From Dyadobacter beijingensis DSM 21582 (GTDB lineage: Bacteria; Bacteroidota; Bacteroidia; Cytophagales; Spirosomataceae): a stretch of DNA of 64,000 nucleotides. The translations under genes were made by a program, and so were the position numbers. Location of the stretch: NCBI RefSeq assembly GCF_000382205.1, contig NZ_KB907786.1:1054001-1118000 (forward strand). Direction: 5' to 3'. The notes below the pieces were generated by a model. It saw only the letters and a list, made by a program, of their open reading frames with translations. It had not been told where the DNA came from and made no database searches. Each line of letters starts with the position of its first letter. The stretch's first letter is position 1. This document shows, in pieces, positions 24,656 through 33,269 of the stretch.

Positions 24656-24853
24656 ATGGAAAACGCCCAGTTCAAACGTTTTTTCGGCTCATTGCTCACA
24701 ATCCTCGGTATTGCAGTGCTGCTTTTCGCTTGCGTTGCATTTTTGTCGGACAAGCCCGTGCTGGGGCTCACGGTTTCCAAATGGGAGTCGATCGTGCCGT
24801 TTCTCGTGGGTACAGTTTTCCTGCTGACGGGCGTAAACCTCGTCAAAGGCTAA
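24656..24853 (+). CDS. Small two-helix membrane protein
   Basis: A 65-residue protein with two hydrophobic helices (about 10-30, SLLTILGIAVLLFACVAFL, and about 45-63, IVPFLVGTVFLLTGVNLV) joined by a short polar loop. Conserved-looking but unassigned. A TAnnTTTG element lies just upstream. Its stop codon overlaps that of the convergent DUF2851 gene by a few bases. Confidence 0.7.
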   Translation: MENAQFKRFFGSLLTILGIAVLLFACVAFLSDKPVLGLTVSKWESIVPFLVGTVFLLTGVNLVKG

Positions 24854-26130
24854 GTTTCCCGCACCAGTGCGGCCCCGACGGTGCATTCGAGGCAACGTTT
24901 GGGCGTACAATAATTATTAAACCATTCGATCAGGGCCTGCGAGTCGGCCGCGCTTTTTACACGCATTCCCAGCGAGGCCCATTCGCGGGTGATGCGGTTG
25001 TTTTCGGCAGGGATTTCGGAAAGCCAGTAAATCGCCTTGTCGAGCAGCGCGGGGTGCTCCCGCTGCTTCGAATAGGCGACCAGTAATGGTACAGCGGCGT
25101 TGATAATCAACAAATTGCTGGCATCCGCTCCGAGGTAGGGCACTAAGCCCCTCGCTTTTTTACCAAATAAATAGTGCTCCCGCCAGTATGCCGATTGCTC
25201 AATCCGGAACAGTTCCCGTATCTCATCGAAATGGCCGGCCGTCAGAAAGCGGTTCAGAAATCCGCCGGTATTGCACAGCAACCGGGCGAATTGCGCAAGC
25301 CTTACCGTAGGAAAACCGGCAGGCCGCAGGCGGGCGTATTTCCACTCGTGCGGCTGCATGATGGCGTCAGCCAACTGATATTTGGCGCTCAGAAAGCGGA
25401 ATTCCTGTTGCAATTGTCTTACATAAATATCTTCCGATTCCTCGCCGATCAGTCCGGCGCAGCCGAATAGCAATGCCTCCACCTGCATCAGGCGATCGGT
25501 GTGTTTGCGGATGATTTTCCAGGGTACTATGGCCGTGAGCCGCTGGAATGGCGGATCGTTGAGCTTAAAACCAAAATGCCGACCGAGCCATTGGTACGCC
25601 GTTTGCTCCCAGTCCTGCTGGTTGGTTTCCAATAACTGATGAATGTCGGCCGCTTTGCGTGCAAGGCGTTCGAGCAGTACCCGGTCGAGCATGGCATATT
25701 TGCGGATCTGATCGACCGTCGCGAATTGGCTGCTGCACGGTACCATTTCCTTTTCATCCTGCAACAGCCGGTACCGTTCGATAATCGATGCCTGCACGAG
25801 GCCATTGAGCGATAGAGTTGGAACCGCGGTACCATCGCGGCGATGTGCCGGGCCGTCGTTGTCCCACACCACATGCAGCACCACGCCGTCATAGGCGCCA
25901 TTCCGCTCGTGTTCGTGCAGGTACCAATCGGAGGATCTGACATGGATTTCAATGCTGCCCACCCACACCACGCCGTCGATGACAATCCGCGCTTCGGCGA
26001 AATCAGGGCCTGCATTGGTGTTTCGGAAACCGGGCCGGATGACCGACAGCGGCATGTTTTCGTCCGTACGGAGCGCTTTCTGTTCGAAATACTGGAAGCG
26101 CCAGATAAAAGCGAGTAAATCTTCATTCAT
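24850..26130 (-). CDS. DUF2851 family protein
   Basis: A 426-residue protein recognised by family hallmarks: MNEDLLAFIWRFQYF at the N-terminus, RPGFRNTNAGPDFAEARI, WVGSIEIHVRSSDWYLH, the strand YDGVVLHVVWDND, and the cysteine pair at the end (YCTPKRCLECTVG). The N-terminal part resembles a restriction-endonuclease-like fold. The family is widespread in Bacteroidota and no function has been proven. No signal peptide. It is divergent from the mtgA gene and convergent with the small membrane protein. Confidence 0.85.
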   Translation of the reverse strand: MNEDLLAFIWRFQYFEQKALRTDENMPLSVIRPGFRNTNAGPDFAEARIVIDGVVWVGSIEIHVRSSDWYLHEHERNGAYDGVVLHVVWDNDGPAHRRDGTAVPTLSLNGLVQASIIERYRLLQDEKEMVPCSSQFATVDQIRKYAMLDRVLLERLARKAADIHQLLETNQQDWEQTAYQWLGRHFGFKLNDPPFQRLTAIVPWKIIRKHTDRLMQVEALLFGCAGLIGEESEDIYVRQLQQEFRFLSAKYQLADAIMQPHEWKYARLRPAGFPTVRLAQFARLLCNTGGFLNRFLTAGHFDEIRELFRIEQSAYWREHYLFGKKARGLVPYLGADASNLLIINAAVPLLVAYSKQREHPALLDKAIYWLSEIPAENNRITREWASLGMRVKSAADSQALIEWFNNYCTPKRCLECTVGAALVRET

Positions 26131-26253
26131 ACACAGCGTCGTTGAAAAAATTGGCGATTAAGGCAGGTATTTCTTTGCCTAAACCTGATTAGTTTCTGTT
26201 CTTTGTACGCTGTTTTTGTTACTTGGTTTCTATTTGTAGAAGTAAATATTTTT

Positions 26254-26940
26254 ATGCTCCGCCGTCTGCAATTCATTGCGCTCCGAGTCATCATTGCTTT
26301 TTTCGGGATTTCGATCGTTTGGGTAATCATTCTGAGGTTCCTGCCCGTCTGGGTCACGCCTTACATGCTTTCACGCAAAATCGACGCTTTCCAGGCAGAC
26401 GAGGACACCGAGATTCACCACGACTGGGAGCCTTACGAGAACATTTCGAAGGAAGTAGCGCTGGCCGTTGTAGCTTCCGAGGACCAGAATTTTCCCAACC
26501 ACTGGGGCTTCGATTTCGACCAGATTTACAATGCGATGACCGAAGAGCGCAAGCGCGCGCGCGGTGCGAGCACCATTTCGCAGCAGGTTGCCAAGAACGT
26601 GTTCCTGTGGCATGGCCGCAGTTACATCCGCAAAGGCCTGGAAGCCTATTTCACGATCCTCATCGAGGTGCTATGGAGCAAGGAGCGCATCCTGGAAGTG
26701 TATCTGAATGTAGCTGAAATGGGGAAAATGACGTTCGGCGTAGAAGCGGCGTCATTGCGCTACTATAACAAATCCGCGAAAAAACTCACGCGCTACGAAG
26801 CGGCCCGCATCGCGGCCGTCCTACCCAACCCGATCCGGTTTTCGATCAGAAATCCGTCTGCGTATGTGAACAGGCGTACCAACCAGATCGTACGCCAAAT
26901 GCGGTATCTGGGCGGGCAGAAGTATCTGGCGGACCTGTAA
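26254..26940 (+). CDS. mtgA: Monofunctional peptidoglycan glycosyltransferase
   Basis: A 228-residue GT51 enzyme. I use the ATG at 26254 (MLRRLQFIALRVIIAFFG), which starts the membrane anchor, instead of the upstream frame extension. The catalytic Glu is in VASEDQNFPNHWGFD, and GASTISQQVAKNVFLW and EVYLNVAEMG are the other GT51 signatures. It polymerises lipid II into glycan strands on the outer face of the inner membrane and has no transpeptidase domain. Confidence 0.93.
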   Translation: MLRRLQFIALRVIIAFFGISIVWVIILRFLPVWVTPYMLSRKIDAFQADEDTEIHHDWEPYENISKEVALAVVASEDQNFPNHWGFDFDQIYNAMTEERKRARGASTISQQVAKNVFLWHGRSYIRKGLEAYFTILIEVLWSKERILEVYLNVAEMGKMTFGVEAASLRYYNKSAKKLTRYEAARIAAVLPNPIRFSIRNPSAYVNRRTNQIVRQMRYLGGQKYLADL

Positions 26941-26942
26941 TT

Positions 26943-28415
26943 TTAAGGCCTTGAACGCTCCGTTTCGCGGGACGACCGCGGCGTGGCGGGCTGGCTTTGC
27001 TGGCGGCCCGAGGGCTGCGTGGATTGCCGCGGCGACGGTGCCGGGCGTTCCACAGGTGCCGGACGGGAAGTTTCCGGCCGTGGCGTCGGCGCAGGGCGTT
27101 CTACTGGTGCCGGACGGGGCGTTTCCTGCCGGCTGGGCCGCTCGACGGATGGCCGCGTCACTTCCGGCCGCGATGGTGTTGTCGGGCGGGTTACTTCCGG
27201 CCGTGTAACCGCTGGTCGTGTCGTTTCCGGGCGCTCAGCACCCGGCCGTACCGGGCGTTCGATATCCGGGCGGGTTACGCCGGGATTGGTCGGACGCGTC
27301 GTGCCGGGACGGGTTACTTCCGGGCGGCCATTGTCGGGCCGTTCGGCATCGCCCCGTCCGGGACGCTCGATGGACGGACGTGTAACGCCGCCTGTTCCAG
27401 GCCGTGTAATTTCAGGGCGTGTAGTTCCGGGCCGCGTAGTTCCGGGCCGCGTAGTGCCGGGCCGCGCAGTGCCGGGGCGGCCGGTGGAAGGCCTTGTAAT
27501 GACTGGTCGGCCGGATTTGTCAAAATCAGGCAGCCTTTCCCGCGTCGTCGGGGCTTTGGGATATCTTTTCACAAACAATGCGGAGCCTTGCCGGGCTGAG
27601 GACGGACGTGAATAGGTAGTGCGGTAGTCGCCTCGGGTGTAGCGCGTGCGCACGATCACCGAGCGTGAACGGAAGTTGCCGCCGTAGTAGTAATGCGTAT
27701 GCCATACGGGATTGCGGTAGCTCGGCCAGCGGCGGAAATGCCCATTGTAATAATAATGCCAGTGGTAGTGATACCCGTAGTAGTAGTGCCAGAAGCGCGG
27801 CCTCCACGGGCGCCAGTAGCTCGGATAGTGATGCCACCGCCAGGGCGACCGCCATACCACGTAGCGGGGCACAAAAATGAACTGGATCACGGGCCAGCTC
27901 TGGGCGTACGTAACATGGTGCTGAACCACCTCCTGTTGCGCCTCACGGTTGCCTGTATAACCCGGATTAGGTGTTTCAGTTACCGTGCCGGATTGCGAAT
28001 TAGGCTCTATAATGTAATCTTTTCCGTACAGGTCTTCATCGCCGACGAGCTGTATCCACACCTCGCCATTGTCTTTCTTTTCAACGTAAAATGCGGCCAC
28101 ATCCTGGTCCTCGTTGTCGCTCACCGCCACTTTCAGGGTAATGGTGTGCAGATTGCCTTCGACGCTGTCGTCCACGCGGATGTAGTCGGTCTCGTTGTCG
28201 CCGTCCAGGTCCAGGTTATTGATCTCCGAGTCTTCCTCATTCAGTTTTCTTTCAAAACCTTCCAGCGTTTCCGATTCCTGGAAAAGTTTCAACACGGCGT
28301 ATAAATTGAGGTTGTCGCCCGGAAGATCGAGCTTCTCCTCTTCGGCCTGTGCGAACGCCCGGGTGCCGCTACCAATCCATAATATAGCCAGGACAATCAG
28401 AATGCGGTTTTTCAT
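26943..28415 (-). CDS. Secreted low-complexity protein: acidic head, His/Tyr/Trp middle, Arg-Pro-Thr tail
   Basis: A 490-residue protein with signal peptide (MKNRILIVLAILWIGSGTRAFAQ; the ATG at 28415 is chosen because the signal begins there). Three zones: an acidic folded domain (about 24-160, with a calcium-loop-like DLDGDNETDYIRVDD); an aromatic/His-rich zone (about 185-265, with HYYYGYHYHWHYYYNGHF); and a long tail (about 300-490) of imperfect RPGTT, RPEVT and PVERPAP repeats, strongly basic. I do not recognise a family. The tail looks extended and disordered and could bind polyanions or cell-wall material; the middle could bind metal. It lies 34 bp after the amidohydrolase gene and is probably cotranscribed with it. 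Confidence 0.8.
   Translation of the reverse strand: MKNRILIVLAILWIGSGTRAFAQAEEEKLDLPGDNLNLYAVLKLFQESETLEGFERKLNEEDSEINNLDLDGDNETDYIRVDDSVEGNLHTITLKVAVSDNEDQDVAAFYVEKKDNGEVWIQLVGDEDLYGKDYIIEPNSQSGTVTETPNPGYTGNREAQQEVVQHHVTYAQSWPVIQFIFVPRYVVWRSPWRWHHYPSYWRPWRPRFWHYYYGYHYHWHYYYNGHFRRWPSYRNPVWHTHYYYGGNFRSRSVIVRTRYTRGDYRTTYSRPSSARQGSALFVKRYPKAPTTRERLPDFDKSGRPVITRPSTGRPGTARPGTTRPGTTRPGTTRPEITRPGTGGVTRPSIERPGRGDAERPDNGRPEVTRPGTTRPTNPGVTRPDIERPVRPGAERPETTRPAVTRPEVTRPTTPSRPEVTRPSVERPSRQETPRPAPVERPAPTPRPETSRPAPVERPAPSPRQSTQPSGRQQSQPATPRSSRETERSRP
27421..27480. repeat. 15-bp tandem repeat, four copies, inside the Arg-Pro-Thr tail
   Basis: Units starting at 27421, 27436, 27451 and 27466 (GTAGTTCCGGGCCGC and close variants) encode RPGTT/RPGTA on the minus strand. 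Being in multiples of three, gain or loss of units keeps the frame. Confidence 0.8.
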
Positions 28416-28449
28416 GATCTCAAAGTTTAAAGCAATGTAGATACTTTGC

Positions 28450-29769
28450 CTATTTAACCCAAACGCCATTCAGCATAACCCTGCTAACGTTGCGGGTAAC
28501 CGATATGTTCTTTAACGGGTCGCCTTTTATCAGCACGAGGTCGGCCTGCTTGCCCTTCTGAATGCTTCCCAGCCGGTCGTCTACGCGGAAGAAGCGGGCA
28601 TTCTGCATGGTGGCGGCCACGATCACGTCCGCCGGTGTGAGCCCGGCATCCACCAAAAGCTCCATTTCACGCTGGAACGCCCAGCCCGTTTCGGCATAGG
28701 GGATGATCGAATGCGAGCCCACTACGATTTTAGCACCGGCCTTGTGAAGCCTGCCGGTGATCTTCTTCATTTTATCAAAACCATCGAGCCGCGCCGCATT
28801 AGCAGCGACCGTATCGCCTGCAACGGCCTGGTGTTCAAATGCGCCGAGCGTAGGGCTGACGAATGTTCCGTGCTTTTTCAAAAATTTCCCCAGTGAATCG
28901 ACCGCCTTGCCTGCCGGGTCAATGTTTTTCCAAACATCGTACCGGCCTTGTTTCCGCGCATTGTTGTCTGCCAGAACCATTTGCCGGTACTTTTCGCCCG
29001 CGATCTGCGGCACGAGCGACAGCCCGAACGAAGTAATGTGCTCGATGCCATCGAGGCCGGCTTCAATCGCTTCCCGGGCTTCGGTCGTTTCCAGATGCGC
29101 GGTAACGGGCAGGCCGCGCGCGTGAGCGGCTTTACAAACTTCGCGGATGATGGCAGGCGGCAGGCGGAAGTACACCTTGATCACCGATGCACCGTGATCG
29201 GCCAGGTGATTAACCTCCCGCACGGCCTCGTCCGCGTCGCGCACCACGTACGCGTCGCGCGGGTAGGCGGGCGGGAACATGTCCAGGTGCGGGCCCGCGA
29301 GGAAGAGCCGCGGAATACTTTTGCCGCTCTTTCGCTCGCCGTCATATGCTTCGATCCATGCGCCCGGGTCGCGGAGTGACGTCACGCCATTTTGCAGGAA
29401 CTTCGTCGGGAGGCCGGCCACGCCGTCGAGGTGAAAATGGGAGTCGATAAAACCGGGTAGCAAGGTGAGGCCGGCCGCATCGAAATTTTGAGCGCCCCCG
29501 GGAATGTGAACGTCTTTCTCCGGTCCGACGGCGGTAATAATGCCGTTGGTAATTACTACGCAGCCGTTAGTGATAGGTTTTCCGCCAATCCCATCGATGA
29601 TTGTGGCGCCGGTGATCGCAATGACGGTTTTGGAAGAATCGATCTCTTTCCGGTTGATTTCCCAGATCCGGGCCGATGCTCCGCCGGCCTTGTCGCCTGT
29701 GCCGCAGGCGCATAATGCAGCCGCAAGGGTTAGCGGCCAGATTATCAGCCGGAAGAGGTTCGCATTCAT
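28450..29769 (-). CDS. Amidohydrolase-family lipoprotein
   Basis: A 439-residue imidazolonepropionase/prolidase-like amidohydrolase with lipobox LCAC (C22), so it is membrane-anchored outside the cytoplasm. Metal motifs: DSHFHLDG (HxH), a lysine region in GASVIKVYFRLP, TAHLETT and GIEHITSF. The fifth ligand, normally Asp in a (G/A)TD-type motif, appears as His in VVGSHSIIPYAETG, which may change metal binding. The C-terminal RFFRVDDRLGSIQKGKQADLVLIKGDPL is typical. Its ATG overlaps the stop of the preceding gene (29766-29769), so the two are translationally coupled. Confidence 0.88.
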   Translation of the reverse strand: MNANLFRLIIWPLTLAAALCACGTGDKAGGASARIWEINRKEIDSSKTVIAITGATIIDGIGGKPITNGCVVITNGIITAVGPEKDVHIPGGAQNFDAAGLTLLPGFIDSHFHLDGVAGLPTKFLQNGVTSLRDPGAWIEAYDGERKSGKSIPRLFLAGPHLDMFPPAYPRDAYVVRDADEAVREVNHLADHGASVIKVYFRLPPAIIREVCKAAHARGLPVTAHLETTEAREAIEAGLDGIEHITSFGLSLVPQIAGEKYRQMVLADNNARKQGRYDVWKNIDPAGKAVDSLGKFLKKHGTFVSPTLGAFEHQAVAGDTVAANAARLDGFDKMKKITGRLHKAGAKIVVGSHSIIPYAETGWAFQREMELLVDAGLTPADVIVAATMQNARFFRVDDRLGSIQKGKQADLVLIKGDPLKNISVTRNVSRVMLNGVWVK

Positions 29770-30437
29770 CGTTTTGGGGATTTCTCTTTCTTTTCGGTTA
29801 AAAAGCGATAATTCTTATGATGTGCCATGGAGCGGTCCAGTTTTTCAAACAAGCCCCTGTCTTTCAAAGCAAACCAGTTGACTTTCAGCAGATATAAACT
29901 CACGTATGATTGAGGATGATTCTCGATAAAGCCGGCTGTCGCATCCCACAAATGCTCACGTTCCAACGCCTGCTGACCAACCCAATACCGCGCGCTATCG
30001 GCCAGAGTGCGCTTTTTTGCGCTGGCCTCGGCCATTGTGTAAGCGTTCAGGCGCTGATCGGAAGGATTTTGGATTTGCGTGATGTAGTCCTGCCATTCCT
30101 CATTGCTCCTGGAATGGCTCACTGTTGAGCGCGCTACATTCGCCGTATCGATCCGGATTTCGGTGCCCGGATCAAAGAAAAATGTCAATGCGCCTTTCTT
30201 TTGCGAAACCTGAAACTGGTACAGGTCGGGCAATAAATCGGCGTCCATGTTGAGATGTGTCGTATCAAACCCAAGCCTGATTGAATGCACCACGGCCGCA
30301 AATCCCTTCTCGCGGGTGAGCAAAATAGCCTTGCGATCGTTCCACGCCCGCGGTGCCACGATTTTGATGTTCACACGCTGCGTCGACACCATCGAGAGGC
30401 CGAATAACGCACAAATGATCAAGCGGGTTATTTGCAT
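29766..30437 (-). CDS. Exported protein resembling the N-terminal half of DUF4369/TlpA proteins
   Basis: A 223-residue protein with a signal peptide (about 1-20). Its layout of beta-rich start, LTFFFDPGTEIRIDTAN and helical FIENHPQSYVSLYLLKVNW ... RSMAHHKNYRFLTEK is that of the DUF4369 and linker part of Bacteroidota TlpA-like thiol-disulphide proteins. The chain ends where the thioredoxin domain would begin; no CxxC is present. It is either a natural thioredoxin-less form or a truncated gene. It overlaps the amidohydrolase start by 4 bp, so it is still part of a working operon. Confidence 0.65.
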   Translation of the reverse strand: MQITRLIICALFGLSMVSTQRVNIKIVAPRAWNDRKAILLTREKGFAAVVHSIRLGFDTTHLNMDADLLPDLYQFQVSQKKGALTFFFDPGTEIRIDTANVARSTVSHSRSNEEWQDYITQIQNPSDQRLNAYTMAEASAKKRTLADSARYWVGQQALEREHLWDATAGFIENHPQSYVSLYLLKVNWFALKDRGLFEKLDRSMAHHKNYRFLTEKKEKSPKR

Positions 30438-30603
30438 TATTTACTGAAAGCCGGGTTGAAATGAGCCATACAAGATAGTATTTATCTTTGCATAACATGC
30501 ACTATCACCGATATGAAATAAGGCCGGGCGATACAGCCTTGGTTTACGAGTTAGTAAGCCAGGGGCCGAAGGGTGATTGCAGGCCTTCCAAAGTTTCACG
30601 ATG

Positions 30604-30653
30604 AATAAAAACAGCCGGCCAACGATGATCGGATATCATCGCTAGCCGGCTGT
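30604..30653 (-). terminator. Terminator of the exported phosphatase gene
   Basis: The outer stem ACAGCCGGC/GCCGGCTGT (30611-30619 with 30645-30653) and inner stem CGATGAT/ATCATCG (30623-30629 with 30635-30641) enclose a 5-nt loop. On the minus strand TTTTTATTC follows. Confidence 0.8.
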
Positions 30654-30675
30654 CAAAAGGCCAATAGGGGAAACC

Positions 30676-31518
30676 TTACTTAATCTCCACCTTCACCAGT
30701 ACCGGCTGGTGGTCCGACGGGTAGCGCTGCTCCTTCGAGTCGGTGAGTACACCGTATTTCAACACATCGACATTCTTGCTTACGAAAATGTAGTCGATCC
30801 GGGTTTTCATTTCGGCGTCGAATTTGAAGCTGTTGAATGTGCCTTCTGGGCCGTAGGGCGCTTGTTTGGTTACATTATGCGTGTCGTTCAGCAGGCCGGC
30901 GATGGTTTTCATCTGCTCGGTGCCCGGCGTCGAGTTGAAGTCGCCGGTGAGGATGGCGGTGCTGTTGCCTGCAATTTCTTTGATCTTTTTCACCATCAAA
31001 TGCCCCGACTGGCGGCGTGCTTCCACGCCCTGGTGGTCGAAGTGGACGTTGAAAAAGTAGAATTTCTTTTTGGTATTTAAATCTTCGAACTGGCCCCACG
31101 AGCAAATGCGGTTACAGCATTTCGCGTCCCAGCCCAGGCCGGGCTTGTCGGGTGTTTCGCTCAGCCAGAAATCACCGGATTTGAGCAATTTGAAACGGTC
31201 TTTCTTGTAAAAAATGGCTGAATGCTCGCCGCCTTCCTTGCCATCGTCGCGGCCTTTGCCGTAGTAGGCGAATTCGGGCAGCTCGGCCACGTCTTTCAGC
31301 TGGCCTACCAGCGCTTCCTGCACGCCGAAAATGTCGAATTCATGGAAACGGACAAGTCCTTTCACATTTTCCTTGCGGTTAGGCCAGGCATTTACGCCGT
31401 CGTTGGGCGTGTTGTAACGGAGGTTGTAGGAACCTACATTAAAAGTTGCGGTTTTCTGGCCAAAGGACGCCGTTGCGGTCGACACCAGTGCCAGCAGGTA
31501 AAGGGCAATTTTTTTCAT
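30676..31518 (-). CDS. Exported endonuclease/exonuclease/phosphatase-family enzyme
   Basis: A 280-residue secreted EEP-fold enzyme. The signal peptide ends ASFGQ (about 21). The active-site set is complete: SYNLRYNTPND (Asn), DIFGVQEAL (Glu, Mg), FFNVHFDHQG (His), ILTGDFNSTPG (Asp/Asn), RIDYIFVS and YPSDHQPVLVKV (Asp-His). Exported members cleave phosphodiesters or phosphomonoesters (sphingomyelinase-like, nuclease-like, inositol-phosphatase-like); the substrate is not evident. It follows SusCD locus 2 but is separated from it by a terminator, and it has its own terminator. Confidence 0.88.
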   Translation of the reverse strand: MKKIALYLLALVSTATASFGQKTATFNVGSYNLRYNTPNDGVNAWPNRKENVKGLVRFHEFDIFGVQEALVGQLKDVAELPEFAYYGKGRDDGKEGGEHSAIFYKKDRFKLLKSGDFWLSETPDKPGLGWDAKCCNRICSWGQFEDLNTKKKFYFFNVHFDHQGVEARRQSGHLMVKKIKEIAGNSTAILTGDFNSTPGTEQMKTIAGLLNDTHNVTKQAPYGPEGTFNSFKFDAEMKTRIDYIFVSKNVDVLKYGVLTDSKEQRYPSDHQPVLVKVEIK

Positions 31519-31542
31519 TGTATAAAAAATGATTGATTAACT

Positions 31543-31568
31543 ATAAAACAAAAGACCCCGAAGGGTCT
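31543..31568 (-). terminator. Terminator of SusCD locus 2
   Basis: AGACCC (31553-31558) and GGGTCT (31563-31568) form a 6-bp stem with a tetraloop; on the minus strand TTTTGTTTTAT follows. It lies between susD and the phosphatase gene. Confidence 0.7.
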
Positions 31569-31636
31569 CCTGTTGTCGCGCCAAAAATATGCGTTTAATA
31601 TTAACTCATGATGAAAATTCACCATGCCGTGGAAGT

Positions 31637-33235
31637 TTACCAGCCGGGCGTTTGCCGGTAAGCCCCGTTGCTGCGTGAAATTTCATCGGGGTTCATCGGC
31701 CACGCCATATGCCTGGCCGGGTCGAATTTCCGTGCCGGCCATATTTCCAGGATTTTGTAAGCCGAAGCGGGGTCGGTTTTGTTGTCGTGGATTCGGCCGT
31801 GGAGCGGCATGTTGATCTTGTCGTAATCGCCCCAGCGTTTCAGGTCCGCGAGGCGGTCGGTCCATTCGCAGGCGAGTTCCACGCGGCGTTCATGTTTGAG
31901 GTCAGCCAATGTCGGCGAGGCGATCGGCGCCAGCCCTACGCGTGCGCGGATTTCGTTCAATGGCGCCGCGGCTTCCGCATTTTTGCCTTGTTTGATCAAT
32001 GCCTCCGCTTTGAAGAGCAATATTTCCGCATAGCGCATCAAAGGCAGGTTGAGGCGTGTCGATGGGCCGTCGCCATTCTGGTTGATCATCAGGTTGCTGC
32101 CTGCATTCTCGTTGCTGCCGTAGCTGTACGGCTCCATATACTTGCGGATCTGAAAGCCCGAAAGGCTGTTGGTCGAGAAGTAGGAGCGTTCTTTACCGAA
32201 ATAAGTAAACTTGTCCCCGAATTTCAGGATCGTCACCTCGCGGCGCGGGTCTTTGGCTTCGTATTCGTCATACAACTCCTCCGTAGGCTGGAAATAGCCC
32301 CAGCCATTGAAAATACCCCATCCTTTGTTCTCCAATGCCACGCCCGGGAAGATCGAACCGCCCTGGATGCCGGAGTTGACCGACCAGATGTACTCGCTTG
32401 TCCAGTTGTTTTCAATGGTAAATACCGCCTGATAATTCGCCGCAGGTGTTGCTTTGCCCGTCACGAGCGCGCGGCCGCCTTCATTTTTGATCTTGTCGGC
32501 CAGGTCGGGGATCAATGCCCATTTCGAAGCGTCATACTGCGCCCAATAAGCATAGGCTTTCACCATATAACCCCAGGCAGCGGCTTTGTGCGCGCGTCCC
32601 TGGTCGGCGGTGCCGTAAGTCTGGAACAACGGCAGCAGGTCGGCGGCTTTCTGTAAATCGCTGATAATCTGCGCGTAGTTGTCCGTTACGGATGGCAGCT
32701 GCGGCGGAATGCGCTTGCCGAATTCCGCATTTTCCGGACCGTCGAACGGAACGCCGAGGTCTTTGTGCCCCCACGAGTACGCGAGCCAGAAGTGGGCAAA
32801 CCCGCGGATGAAATACGCCTCGCCCAATGCGCGGTTCTTCACGGCATCCGACACGCCGGTCGCGGTAGGAACGCCCTGGATTACCTGGTTGGCCTTGTTC
32901 AGCATCCAATACACGTCGTTCCAGCAGTTGGCAATGGAACCTTCGCGGCCGGTAATGTTGAAATTCTTGATATTATCGCTTTCCGCACGTACGCGGCCGG
33001 TCACGATATCGTCGCTCGCATTCTGCATCCAGAACAGGTTACGGCCCCAGGTATTTTCGTAGCCCATAGGTGCGTACATGGCGGCCACGGCCTTGTTTAC
33101 GTCTTCATCGCTTTTCCAGAAGAAGGCGGTGGTAGGGGAGCCGTTCGGCTTGGTATCCACCCAGGATTCGTTGCAAGCGGATGCGCCGATAGCCATCACA
33201 ATGGCCAGACCCGCATTTTTAATGATATGTTTCAT
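31637..33235 (-). CDS. susD: SusD/RagB-family outer-membrane lipoprotein (locus 2)
   Basis: A 532-residue lipoprotein. I use the ATG at 33235 (MKHIIKNAGLAIVMAIGASAC, lipidated C21) rather than the frame extension to 33259. Typical RagB features: early TTAFFWKSDEDVNKAVAAMYAP, NWYxNx-like helices with YFIRGFAHFWLAYSWG and the C-terminal LMRYAEILLFKAEALIKQGK ... IRARVGLAPI and HERRVELACEWTDRLADLKRWG. It binds the substrate above the SusC pore and is 34 bp downstream of susC. Confidence 0.92.
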   Translation of the reverse strand: MKHIIKNAGLAIVMAIGASACNESWVDTKPNGSPTTAFFWKSDEDVNKAVAAMYAPMGYENTWGRNLFWMQNASDDIVTGRVRAESDNIKNFNITGREGSIANCWNDVYWMLNKANQVIQGVPTATGVSDAVKNRALGEAYFIRGFAHFWLAYSWGHKDLGVPFDGPENAEFGKRIPPQLPSVTDNYAQIISDLQKAADLLPLFQTYGTADQGRAHKAAAWGYMVKAYAYWAQYDASKWALIPDLADKIKNEGGRALVTGKATPAANYQAVFTIENNWTSEYIWSVNSGIQGGSIFPGVALENKGWGIFNGWGYFQPTEELYDEYEAKDPRREVTILKFGDKFTYFGKERSYFSTNSLSGFQIRKYMEPYSYGSNENAGSNLMINQNGDGPSTRLNLPLMRYAEILLFKAEALIKQGKNAEAAAPLNEIRARVGLAPIASPTLADLKHERRVELACEWTDRLADLKRWGDYDKINMPLHGRIHDNKTDPASAYKILEIWPARKFDPARHMAWPMNPDEISRSNGAYRQTPGW

Positions 33236-33269
33236 AAATCGAAGTCTTTGTTTGGTCAAAATCTGGCTG

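Noticed and set aside
30500-30600. A possible tRNA or structured RNA near the GGCCGAAGGG...GGCCTTCC stretch
   Set aside because: There is no T-loop or anticodon-arm pattern and the pairing is short, so nothing supports a tRNA.
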